This document shows, piece by piece, positions 1 through 10,140 of a stretch of 64,000 nucleotides of DNA; the stretch's first letter is position 1; the number at the start of each line of letters is the position of its first letter. Under the pieces are notes generated by a model, which saw only the letters and a list, made by a program, of their open reading frames with translations, was not told the DNA's origin and ran no database searches. Both the position numbers and the translations under genes were made by a program. Source of the DNA: Prorocentrum cordatum (lineage: Eukaryota; Sar; Dinophyceae; Prorocentrales; Prorocentraceae). The DNA lies in assembly GCA_963575745.1 (NCBI GenBank), contig CAUYUJ010014338.1:242501-306500 (forward strand), read 5' to 3'.

Positions 1-640
1 GGCAGCGCCTCCATACATCGTTCGCGTAATTCGAATCCTCATCATCTCGTTCCTTTTTTTCTCCGGAGGCGTTGCCCCCCATGGCAGGAGCGCCCTGCAA
101 GTTCCTGCTGCGCATATATTATTCAGGAGTCGTGGCCCCTAGCGCCGTCGCGGGGCCCTTGTCATTGCGAGAAACACTTGGCTCTCAAGGGACAGCGCGT
201 CGCCGCTCGAACCTCCTGCGCGCTTATGTCATCGAAGATTTTGCGTCGTGCTCCTCCTCATCATCCCACTCGCCCCCCCCCCCCCTCCATCTCCCCCTCC
301 TTCTCCTCCTCCATCTCCCCCCCCCTCTTCCCACCTTTCCCCTCCCCCATCCTCGGCCTACTCCCCCTCCTCTTCCTTCCCCCTCTCTCCCCCCTCCCAT
401 CCTTCTCCTCCTTCTCCTCCCCCCCCCATCCCCCTCCCTCCTCGTGCTGTTGCTCCTCCTCCACCCTCCTGCTCCCCCTCGCCATCGCCCTCCCGATCGT
501 CGTCGACGTCCTTCAGGGTCGTCGCCATCAAACGCGAAGCTGCGCAGTGCCCACAATGCTCACATATCCTCCTCAGATTTGCAATCAACGTCAGGACCCA
601 ATGACTTATCATGAGACAATCAGGAGGTAATGCCGCCAAA
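1..640. repeat. Polypyrimidine low-complexity tract
   Basis: From about 250 to 480 the plus strand is almost purely C and T (CTCC/CCCT runs). Overlapping open frames of up to 180 codons here encode only Pro/Ser/Leu runs, or Arg/Gly/Glu on the other strand, so they are composition artefacts. The flanks (1-235 and 490-640) show no recognisable gene. Confidence 0.7.
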
Positions 641-784
641 CATAGCGCATGATCTTCTCGACATCATCGCGTATCTGCCCGAGCCAGTTGAATGCGGGCT
701 CGATTCGGTTTAGGTCGAAACTCGTTGATTCGTATCCAGGATGGCACATCCAAAAAATACACAACATGGTCGACCCACGAACCC

Positions 785-895
785 GGAAAATAATCCGAGG
801 CGCCGCACAAGGCCCATGAGGCCCCCAAGAGACCCCTCAAGAGGCCCCAAGAGGCCCCCCAAAAAGTCCCAAGAGGCCCCCAAACTACCACTTGA
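785..895. repeat. CCAAGAGG-type minisatellite, short block
   Basis: Repeats of the form GAGGCCCCCAAGAGGCCCC with small variations. The same motif recurs near 1.74-2.23, 9.58-9.73, 15.46-15.87 and 52.10-52.23 kb, so it is a dispersed degenerate minisatellite family. Confidence 0.6.
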
Positions 896-1039
896 GGTAT
901 GCAACTTCTAAGCCGCAGCCCAGGCGCCAAGCATCTCGGGCCGACAGCCAAAACGCGGCGGCGGGATGGGCCGAAGGCCGCTGTCCATTTTGCGCAGCCC
1001 CCACCCCCAGCGCCCGCTGATTTTCCACCGGTCGTTGAC

Positions 1040-1640
1040 CTCCACTCCATGTGATCCTTCGTGTTTCTTGCTCCCGTCGCCCTTCCTGCCTCGATCCCTC
1101 CGCTCCATTGTCTTGCTTCCCCCCCCTGCCCACTTCTTCTTTACCTTCGTGCCTCTTCCCCCAATCGCCGCCCCTTCCTGGGCCGATCCCTCTTCGTCTT
1201 CCTCCTCCTGTCTCCCCCGTCCACGCACCCTCAGCATTCATGTTTCTTCCCTCCATCGCCCCCCCCCCTTGCACAGCGCTGGCGCGAGCGGCGTGGCACT
1301 ATGATGTTTGCTTTAGCTGGCGCCCCCAGGGATCTGCCTTGCCTTGCTGCTGCCGCTGCTGCTCCCCGTGACCCCCCGCCCTCTGCGATTGCGAATGGTG
1401 GGCTCATGGATCTCCCCCCTCTTACCCAGTGCAATGCTGTTTCTATTATTCGCGCCGCATCTCCTATGCAGACGCTCAGTTCGCTTCCGCGTCGCCGCGT
1501 GTAGTGCGCATGCCTTTTCCTGCCTGGCATGCTGCAGCGTCCCCCGATTCCTTCTCTCGCCCCCCCCCCATCCGCCTCCTCCGCGCCCCCCCCCTCCTCA
1601 GCTTCGTCTGCCCCTTCCCGTCCGCCTCCCCCGGGGCCAA
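1040..1640. repeat. CT-rich low-complexity DNA
   Basis: Pyrimidine-rich sequence with C runs, densest at 1,070-1,265 and 1,555-1,640. The open frames on both strands are Pro/Ser/Leu-rich shadows. No coding signal or splice-consistent exon was found. Confidence 0.55.
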
Positions 1641-1734
1641 AGAGGCGCCGAACCTCGCGATTTCATTGGGATGCTTGGGATTCCTGGGATGAGAAGCCCA
1701 GAGCGTTTCTTATTTCCTGAAGCGTTCCAAGAGG

Positions 1735-2235
1735 GCCCCCAAGACGGCCTCCGACGGCGCCAGACGGGCCAGCAGGACGGCCAGAGAGGCCCCCCCAAAG
1801 CCCCCAAAGGCCCCCCAAAGGCCCAAGGATGCCCCCAAGAGGCCTCCAAAAGACCCCCAGGAATCTCCCAGGGCCCTAATGGGGGTCCTCTTGGGGCTCT
1901 CTTGGGGGTCCTCTTGGGGCCTCTCGGGGGTTTTCTTGGGGCCCTCTTGGGGGTCATCTTGGGGCCCTCTGGGGGGGTCATCTTGAGGCCTCTTGGGGGT
2001 CCTCTTCGGGAATCTTGGGGGTCCTCTTGGTGCCCTCTTGGAGGTCCTCTTGGAGCCTCTTGGGGGTCCTCGTGGGGCCCTCTTTGTGGTCCTCTTGGGG
2101 CCCTCTTGGGTGTCCTCTTGGGGCCTCTCGGGGGTCCTCTTCGGGCCTCTTGGGTGTCCTCTTGGGCCCTTCTTGGGGCCTCTTGCGTGTCCTCTTGGGG
2201 CCTTCGTCGTGGTCCTCTTGGGGGTCCCCAGTCAT
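1735..2235. repeat. Inverted CCAAGAGG / CCTCTTGG minisatellite
   Basis: The left part (about 1,735-1,870) reads CCAAGAGG/CCAAAGGC on the plus strand. The right part (about 1,880-2,230) reads CCTCTTGGGG, its reverse complement, in some 25 degenerate units. The two halves can fold on each other. The stretch 2,235-2,640 after it holds no gene I can identify. Confidence 0.7.
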
Positions 2236-2644
2236 AGCCTCGCGAGGCCGCGATGGTCCCTGGTGTCAGTTTCAGCGCTGCCTGACCCCTCAGGGCGCTC
2301 GAGCCAAAGTGGCTTTGGCTGGAAGCAGAACTGGGGGGGTGGAGGGGGGGAGCGATATAGGAAGGAGGAGGGGGAGGTGGGAAATCACCGGGTCCGCTCA
2401 GAATCCAAGACCCCCCTCCGAGCTTTCAGCTTAAATCTCCCGAGGGCCCGTTTTCAATGGGAAAAAAACACTTTCAGGTCGCCACGCGAAGTTCAAAAAA
2501 TGTCAAACGATTGGATGTGACATGTTTTGAATATCGGAGGACCGTCCGAATCCACTGTATTTTTATAGTGGTAACGCGCCTCGAGAAAAATCATGAAAAC
2601 TCTCGGCTTCCAGGGGGCGGGTTCAAGCGTTTTGGGACCCCCTG

Positions 2645-2830
2645 GGGGCGCCCTCCTTCTACCCCTCCTCCTCCTGCTCCTCTTCCTCCTCCTCCATTCG
2701 CTCGCTCGCCCTCGCGTGCTCCAGGCGCGCGCCTCGCCTGCGCCTTGGAGGGGCAGGGGGAGGGCCGGGGCAAAACCTCGCCCGCGCCCCCGAAAACGAA
2801 GAGCAGGGGCACGGCGAGGGCGCAGGAGGA
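2645..2830. other. CTC-rich and GC-rich spacer
   Basis: A short CTC trinucleotide run at about 2,660-2,700 is followed by GC-rich DNA. No gene is seen. Confidence 0.4.
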
Positions 2831-2837
2831 CGAGGCA

Positions 2838-3055
2838 GCCCAACTGGTTGCTATCTGGAATGTACCCCTTGCACCAACTTCCACCAACGACGAGGAGCCC
2901 AACTGGCTGCTATCTGGAATGCGCCCTTCCTGCCCCACTTGCCCCACTTGCCCTGGCCCACCTGCCCCACCTGCCCCACTTGGGCAAGTGGAGCAAGTGG
3001 AGCAAGTGGAGCAAGTGGGGCAAGCGGGGGCAAGTGGGGCAAGTGGGGCGCATTT
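2838..3055. repeat. Short direct repeat followed by 9-bp hairpin array
   Basis: Two copies of a segment ending in GCTATCTGGAATG lie about 60 bp apart (near 2,838 and 2,897). From about 2,935 the plus strand carries units like CCCCACTTG, then switches near 2,982 to CAAGTGGAG/CAAGTGGGG units, the reverse complement. The block is therefore a near-perfect long hairpin built from 9-bp repeats. Confidence 0.75.
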
Positions 3056-3059
3056 CACA

Positions 3060-3670
3060 TAGCGCAACACCGCTGCTTCTGCTATATATGTATAAGTATA
3101 TGCGTGCACCAGATTTGACACATGTGCACATTAAATGTGCACTAATTCGCTCAACTGGGTCTGCGACGGTATCGAGCAACATTCGTGCAGATCTCAACAT
3201 CGCGGTTAGGCTCCGTGTCGCTGCCTCCGCAACACGCCTCCGCATCGCTGCCTCCGAATCTGCCCACACACAAGTGCAGCCGCATCGTGGCTCGGCTGCA
3301 AAACATTACGCGACAGGGGAGAAGTAAAGCTATCAAAATTCTCGTGACAGCCGAACGTTGAATGTCTACGACAATCCCGTCCTCTAAATTCAAATGCGGA
3401 ATCCGCGCGCTGCCTGCATCATGCTTTGTAGCATGGTGCGGGGGCGGTTAGAGGTGGTAGATCCCGTCCAGCATTTGCAACGTGTGTCAAACATCCGTTT
3501 TGCACACAACACGCATGCGCTCCAAACTTCAACGACGCTAGAACCTATCACCACATACCTAGATTTCAAACCCTCTTTTAACCCTCCCACTGTCCGTCAT
3601 TCCCTCCGTCCTTCCTTTCATCCTCCTGCTGCTGTTGCTCCTCCTCCTCCTCCTCCACGACTCTCGATGC
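3060..3670. other. No recognisable feature except a CTCCT run
   Basis: AT-richer sequence with a short CTC run at 3,620-3,660. Downstream SNF2 exons (motif II, DEAH) would be expected on the minus strand from here leftwards. I looked for GAC-GAG-GCN-CAY in any frame and did not find it, so the next exon probably lies left of the window or the gene is broken. Confidence 0.4.
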
Positions 3671-3674
3671 CGCG

Positions 3675-3827
3675 GCGCCACGGGACACGGCTCAAGAACT
3701 CGTGGTGAGACACGGCCGTTTCGTAGGTTGTCAGCACGATGTTGGCTTCGTTGGTGCCCTTGCCAAGATCGTCCATGATTCCCTTCATGTCCTCGGAGAC
3801 GGGAGGGTTGGAGGACGGCGCCGAGGC
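3675..3827 (-). CDS. SNF2-family ATPase, exon 4 (TTYE segment)
   Basis: This minus-strand exon of about 51 codons carries NIVLTTYETAV followed by FLSRVPW. That matches the SNF2 stretch between motif Ia and motif II, where families read roughly nVvlTTYe...fL..i.W. It starts directly after a pyrimidine-rich acceptor ending CTCCAG (AG at 3,828-3,829) in phase 0, the phase left by the preceding exon at 13.0 kb. About 20 residues rich in S, P, E and D precede the conserved block. The exon must end soon after the W-R codons, because the frame then runs into a GGA/CTC trinucleotide run; the 3' boundary is uncertain by some bases. SNF2 ATPases remodel nucleosomes in the nucleus. Motif II (DEAH) and the helicase C half are not in the window. 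Confidence 0.75.
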
Positions 3828-5090
3828 CTGGAGAAGAACCAGTTCACGAAGAGAAGCGCGCTGGGCCCCACAGCGTGAGCGAGACACAATCCGATCTGCG
3901 AACCCATGGCCGAGTGCGCGAGGAGCCTTAGGCTGTCAAGGGCGGCCCGAGATTCTTGGATGCTCTGCAGAGACTACACGCCCGGGAGTGCGAGGCCGCG
4001 ATCTGGAAATATCCACCACTGGGGAACCGATGTCCGGGACCCTACGGTGCAAACGAGATGCCTATCTTTGTGCTCCAGCGGGCCCGGGTAGATCCGCTTC
4101 CACCACCTGCCGAGGTCCAGGGTGATCCTTTCCCCAAGCATTGGCGCTCTTGGGAATTGCGATCTCCACAACTTGCGCGGGCCCTCAGGCGCATATCCCC
4201 GCTGGAGAACTAGTTGGAGCTCCCTATCGGGCCACGATCTGCGGGAGGGCGTGTGCCGAAGTGGGCGCGGGCCCGGATGCGCAAACCCTCTTTGGAGCCA
4301 TGTGGTCGCCACTGGACACCTTGAACCCAAAAACCTGGCCGTTGCTTGGGAGGGCAACGCTTACTTCCGCAAGCTTCCGCCGACCTGCCGCTGGCCTCCG
4401 CCCGCGGAGCCACCCTCGTTTGGCTTGCTTTAACCTTCCGCCGAGGAGATGCTTCCGTGGCAACTCCTGGGACGATCTTGCTGGCCCTGGCGAATCGACG
4501 CTGCCCGACGCTAACCGATGCTAATCGAGGCTGAAGCGACGCCAATCGACGCCGACGCTAACTCGACGCTTCCTCGTCGACTGCCAGGCGCCAGCGCACG
4601 CGAATGCATTCTAGACACGGAGTTGCGAGGACACGCAAGGCTCCCATGAGCTGCTACCGAAAGCGGCGCCAACCCCTGGACCCTTCGAGGGCGAGGAACC
4701 TTCTCTGCACGGCCCAGCGCGCGGTGGCCTCGCGATCCGCTATCCTCCCCGCCGCCGGCCTCGCGGCCCGCCGGGCCCCGGCTGGCGGGTCTCCAGACGC
4801 TGGCGGGCGGTCCAACCCCGAAGCCCCAACTCCTCCAACGAACTACCCAAGCAAAGCCTCCAGACAGCAGCAACAGTGAAGGGGCGGGACAGGGGTGGGA
4901 GCAGCCGAGACAGGGGTGAGGGCACGGCCATGTGCACCTCAGCGATTTTCGTACGAGAGATCGTGGCCGTCAGGACCAATCATGCAACTGGCATTGAGGC
5001 GGGAACACGATTCCTGCTCGGAAACCTGACCAGACAAGAACGGGAAGCGTCGCTTTAGTCCACCAAGCATGTGGAAAATGCTCTGTTGTT
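3828..5090. other. Intron sequence of the SNF2 gene, left part
   Basis: GC-moderate sequence without a recognisable exon. At 4,490-4,575 there is a short array of units like CGACGCTAACCGATGC and AATCGACGCC (degenerate 9-12 bp minisatellite). Open frames in several directions have no family resemblance. Confidence 0.4.
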
Positions 5091-5093
5091 GTT

Positions 5094-7705
5094 ATGCCGC
5101 GCAGGTATGCCGTGTCGCGCGTGTCGGCGTGCGTGCGGGGTGTGTTTCGCTGTGCTCCTGTGTGTTCTGCCGTGCTCCTGTTCTGCCGTGCTTCTGTGTT
5201 CTGCCGTGCCTCTGTGTGCTCTGTGTGTTCTGCCGTGTTCCTGTATCTGCCGTGCGGATCGTCGCGGTGGTCGTTTTGGCAGAGCTTCTGGGCGCACACG
5301 GCAGAAAAAGATCAGGAGCACGGCAGAATAGGCCCCAAGAGCGAAGGAGCACGGCAGAGAAAGACAAGGAACACAGCAGAATAGACCCCAAGAGCAAATG
5401 AGCACGGCAGAATACACCCCAAAAGCTAAGGAGCACGGCAGAAAATGACCAGGAGCACGGCAGAAAATGACCAGCAGCACGGCAGAATAGACCTCAAGAG
5501 CCAAGGAGCAGGCAGAAAAAGACCAGGAGCATGGCAGATTAGGCCCCAAGAGCGAAGGAGCACAGGAAAAAGACCAGGAGCACGGCAGAATAGACCCCAG
5601 GAGCTAAGGAGCAGGGCTGGATATGCCTCAAGTGCGAAGGAGTACGGCAGAGAAAGACCAGGAGCACGGCAGGATAGACCCCAAAAGCTAAGGAGCACGG
5701 CAGAGAATGACCAGGAGCATGGCAGAATAGACCCCAAGAGCGAAGGAGCGCGGCAGAAAAAAACAGAAGCACGCCAGAGTAGACCCTGAGAGCTGAAGGA
5801 GTGCGGGAAAATATACCCCAAGAGCGAAGGAGCAAACCAGAAAAAGACGAGGAGCACAGCATAATAGAACCCAAGAGACCAGGACCACAGCAGAAAAGGC
5901 CAGAGGAGCCAACGAGTACGACAGAAAAGACCAGGAGCACGGCAGAATAGGCCCGAAGAGCGAAGGAGCAAAGCAGAACAACGACGAGGAGCACGGCAGA
6001 ATAGAACCCAAGAGACAAGGAGCACGGCAGAAGATGCCCCAAATGCGAAGAAGCACGGCAGAAAATGACCAGGAGCACAGCAGAAGAGACCCCCCGAGTT
6101 CAGGGGCACGGCAGAAAAAAGACCAGGACCACTGCAGATTAGACCTCAAGAGCTAAGGAGCAGGCAGAAAAAAAGACCAGGAGCACGGCAGATTAGGCCC
6201 CAAGAGCGAAGGAGCACGGCAGAAAAAGACCAGGAGCACGGCAGAATAGACCCCAGGAGCTAAGGAGCAGGGCTTGATATGCCTCAAATGCGAAGGAGTA
6301 CGGCAGAGAAAGACCAGGAGCACGGCATAATAGACCCCAAAAGCTAAGGAGCACGGCAGAATAGGCCCCAAGAGCGAAGGAGCACTGCAGAAAAACAACA
6401 TAAGGACGCCAGAATAGACCCCGAGAGCTGAAGGAGTGCGGGAAAATAGACCCCAAGAGCGAAGGAGCAAACCAGAACAAGACGAGGAGCACAGCAGAAT
6501 AGAACCCAAGAGACAAGCAACACGGCAGAATATGCCCCAAGTGCGAAGGAGCACTGCAGAAACAAAAAGCAGGAGCACGGCAGACAAAGACCAGGAGCAC
6601 AACAGAATAGGCCCCATGAGCGAAGGAGCACATCGGAAACACACCAGGAGCATGGCAGAATAGACTCCAAGAGCTGCCGAGCACGGCAGAAACAAAAACA
6701 GGAGCACGGCATAATAGACCCGAAGAGCTAAGGAGCACGGCAGAAGATGCCCCAAGTGCGAAGAAGCACGGCAGAAAATGACCAGGAGCACGGCATACTA
6801 TACCCCCAGAGCTCAGGGGCACGGCAGAAAACGACCAGGACCACAGCAGAAAAGGCCAGAGGAGCCAAGGAGTACGACAGAAAAGACCAGGAACACTGCA
6901 GAATAGGCCCGAAGAGCGAAGGAGCAAAGCATAACAAAGACGAGGAGCACGGCAGACTAGAACCCAAGAGACAAGGAGCACAACAGAAGATGCCCCACGT
7001 GCGAAGAAGCACTGCAGAAAATGACCAGGTGCATGGCATAATAGACCCCCAGGGCTCAGGGGCACGGCAGAAAAAGACCAGGAACACAGCAGACTAGACC
7101 CCAGAGCTAAGGGGCACGGCAGAAAAAGACAAGGAGCACGGCAAGATAGGCCTCATGAGCGAAGGAGCACGGCAGAAACAAAAAACAAAGAGCACGGCAT
7201 AATAGACCCCAAGAGCTGAGGAGCACGGCAGAAAAAGGCCCCAGGAGCGAAGGGACATGACATAACAAAACAGGAGCACGGCAGCATCGACCCCAAGAGC
7301 TGAGGAGCACGGCAGAATAGGCGCCAGGAAAGAAGGAGCATTGCAAACCACGACCAGTGACCAGGAGCACGGCATAATAGACCGCGAGAGCTAAGGGGAG
7401 CACGGCAAGATAGCTGCAAGCATACAGCATAATACGCCCCAAGGAAGAAGGAGCATACAAGAAAAACACAAGGAGCACGGCAAAATAAACACCGAAAGCA
7501 AAGGAACACTGCAGAATATGCTCCAAGAGCTAAGGAGCACGGCAGACAACGACCAGGAGCAGAGCACCACAAGCCCGAAGAACAAGGGATTGTGACATAA
7601 AATGGCCAGGAACATGGCATAATATGCCCGTAGAGCGCAGGAGGACGGCACAAAAAAAGCGAGCATTGCAGAGTAGACCCCGTGAGCGAAGGAGCACGGC
7701 AGAAC
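5094..7705. repeat. 2.6-kb GGAGCACGGCAG minisatellite with an inverted start
   Basis: From about 5,300 to 7,700 the plus strand alternates units like AGGAGCACGGCAGAAAAAGA and AGGAGCACGGCAGAATAG followed by CCCCAAGAGCGA, giving a composite period of about 53 bp with much decay. From about 5,094 to 5,290 the same core is inverted (CTGCCGTGCTCCTG, TTCTGCCGTGCCTC). Minus-strand open frames up to 290 codons here read as monotonous CRAP/LLV/FALG repeats and are products of the array. Confidence 0.9.
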
Positions 7706-7839
7706 TGCTCATTCTCTGCCTTGCTCTTTTTTTCGCCAGCCAGGCTCCGCCCGTTTTTTTTGAGGATCTATGCAGCGAGAGCGCGATGTTTAACACGAGA
7801 GGTAGCAAAAAAAACGCCACTCCAAGATATCATTGTTGT

Positions 7840-8965
7840 TAGGATGTCTCAGGCGAGACGCTCGTTTTTGAACATCTGTCGAACTCGCGGCTTCCCATGT
7901 TCAAGGGATGTCGCAGGCGAAACGCCCATGTTTGATGAAATCGATGTTGTGAACAGCTCATTTTTGTAAGGATGTCTCGGGCGAAATCGCCATGTTGGAT
8001 CGTCTCGAGGGCGCTCCTGGGGGCCAAATTTGGGTTTGTTTGGGGCCTTTGGGGGCCTTCCTGATACCTTACAAAACCGTTACAGTCCGATGTTGCACAC
8101 ATTCATTTTTTTCAGGATGTCCCTAGCGAAATCGTCATTTCTAGATGACTGGCTTCAACCATCTAGAAGCCTTTTTTCCTCAGGAACGATCCCAAGACGA
8201 TGTTAAAACAGCAGTTTTCAAAACGATGTTGTTAGATGTTTTGAAGATGTCCCTAGCGAAATCACTATTTTCAGCAACCTTAAAGGGCTATTGGAGCCAT
8301 GTTGTGGCCTTCCTTTGCTTCCTGATGCCCTCCTAAAATCATTACGATGCGATGTCGCACGCATCAAATTTTGAGTATGTCCCTACCGAAATCGACATTT
8401 GTTGAAGGCTGCCTTGGGCCGTTTGGAAGCTTTTTCCAAAAGCAAAGTCAAAACTATGTAAGAACAACAGTTTTCAAGTCGATGCTGGTGTATGTTTTCA
8501 CTTTTTGAGGATGTCCCTAAAGAAATCGTTATTTTCGGAAGTCCCCCAATCGTTCTGACAGCCATCTTGACGTGCTTTTTGGCCTCTCGTTTCGTCATCT
8601 TGAGGTACTTCGAGAACGATATCAAAACGACGTTGAGGACATCTCATTTTGTTGAGGATGTCCCGAGCGAAATGCAAATGTTCTGCCGTGCTCTTCGTTC
8701 TGGTCCGCCGTGCTGCCGCTCGTTTTCTGAGGATGTCCCTAGCGAAATCGCAATTCTTAACAGAAGAGTTAGTTAAATACTTCAGTCGTTATCTCATTTT
8801 TTCGAAGATGTCCCGAGCGAAACGCACATTTTCACAGACGGCGACATTTCGCTGTCATCAACTGTTCGAGGATGTCTCGAGCGAGACGCATGTTTTTGTT
8901 AAACGCGATGTCGCAAATATCTCACTTGTTTGTGAGGATGTCTCACGTAAACTCGCCATCCCGAG
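7840..8965. repeat. ~65-bp satellite with conserved GGATGTCNC core
   Basis: Twelve copies of a core close to GGATGTCCCTAGCGAAATCG occur near 7,842, 7,906, 7,970, 8,115, 8,245, 8,375, 8,509, 8,656, 8,731, 8,815, 8,870 and 8,935. Spacing is about 57-84 bp or about 130-148 bp, consistent with a ~65-bp base unit and a dimer form. Most copies are preceded by T-rich DNA and followed by ATTTT. A stray copy (GTCTCAGGCGAAACGCC) lies at 30,330. A fragment of the neighbouring minisatellite (CTGCCGTGCTC) is inserted at about 8,685. Confidence 0.8.
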
Positions 8966-9099
8966 GAATCCGCTAAGCCTGTATACCGCGCGACCCGCCA
9001 CCCCCTATAGTTAAGAGATATATTACTGATATGAAGAGGATTCAGCCAAAACGTCCAGCTCGCTTCTCGTTCCTCGAAGACGCTTCCCGTCATCCGCCG

Positions 9100-9760
9100 A
9101 CCCCTAGTGGGTCTCCAGGCGTGTGAGATTGTTCCCCCCACCATAATCCCCCCCCCCAGGGCCCCCAAACCGGGATTCTGACCCCCCCCCCTCGGCCCCG
9201 GGTGGCTCTGGACCGAACGCGCCACAGGGCTCCAAAACTCACCAAAAAGGCACCACAAAGCTCCAAAACGGTACCAAAACGCTTCCCGGACGGCCCCCGA
9301 GACCACGATTCGCCGACATAGCGCCCCCAGACGCCCACGATGGCCCCCAGGCGGTCTCTGAAGCCACCGAAACGCCACAAAAAGGCCCCTAAAATGCGCC
9401 CCGAGAAGGTCACAAGAAACAGCAATCTACACATGTCCTTCGAAAGCCACGCATTATTCCGCACGCTCGCCTACTCGGCAATCGCAGCGTCCACGACAAG
9501 CACAGACACCTTCAACATCGCTTCCAGACGACCAAAGGGGCCCAAAGCAGGGTCGCTGAGGGTCCAACAACAGCCCACGAAGCCCCCAAGACAGCCCAGG
9601 AGGGCCCCCAGACGGCTCCAACACGGAGCCCGCAGGGCATCTTTTTTCTAGCCTTCGGCTCCAAGACGCTCCCAGCCTGCTCCACGAACACCCCCAAAAG
9701 AGCCTCCGAGGAAGTCCCCAAGAGGCCCCAAAACTACCTGCAAGACGACCCCGTCAGGCC
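9100..9760. repeat. Degenerate CCCCAAG/GGCCCC-rich minisatellite
   Basis: C-rich sequence with scattered GGCCCCCAAAC, AGCCCCCAAGACAGCC and AGAGGCCCC units, the same family as at 785 and 1,735. No gene is seen. Confidence 0.5.
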
Positions 9761-9924
9761 TCGCACGAGATCTTCTTCACCATCCGTGTGGCCGCCTACC
9801 TGTATCCCGCGCAAGGTGGCGGGATGCGCCGCGTCCCATTCGACAACGACTCGTCCAGATTTTGGGCCGCCGCATGCCGTCTATGGGCGCGGGTGTTGAC
9901 AGGCATTTTCCCGAAATCGTCACT

Positions 9925-10140
9925 CCTCCTTCTCCTCCTCTTCCGAGGACCCTCCTCCGCCTCTCCCCCATCGTCCCCCTCTTCCTCCTCCACTTTCTCC
10001 TGTTTGGTACCATGTCACCATCTCCGCGTCTCACCATCAACAACATCACCACCAGCATCATCATCGCCATCACCCGCACCATGACCACCGCCATCACCAT
10101 CACCACCACCACGGATCACCATCACCACCGCCACGGATCA
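9925..10140. repeat. CTC then CAC/CAT trinucleotide microsatellite
   Basis: CTCCTC runs at about 9,925-10,010 are followed by CATCACCACCAT-type repeats to about 10,138. Confidence 0.75.

Noticed and set aside
5420-7660. Minus-strand open frames up to 290 codons (membrane-protein-like Leu/Phe/Cys composition)
   Set aside because: They lie wholly in the GGAGCACGGCAG minisatellite and simply translate its repeats.
7840-8965. Regularly spaced conserved cores resembling a CRISPR array
   Set aside because: Core copies differ from each other, spacers vary from about 40 to 125 bp and are themselves related, no cas genes exist, and the genome is eukaryotic.
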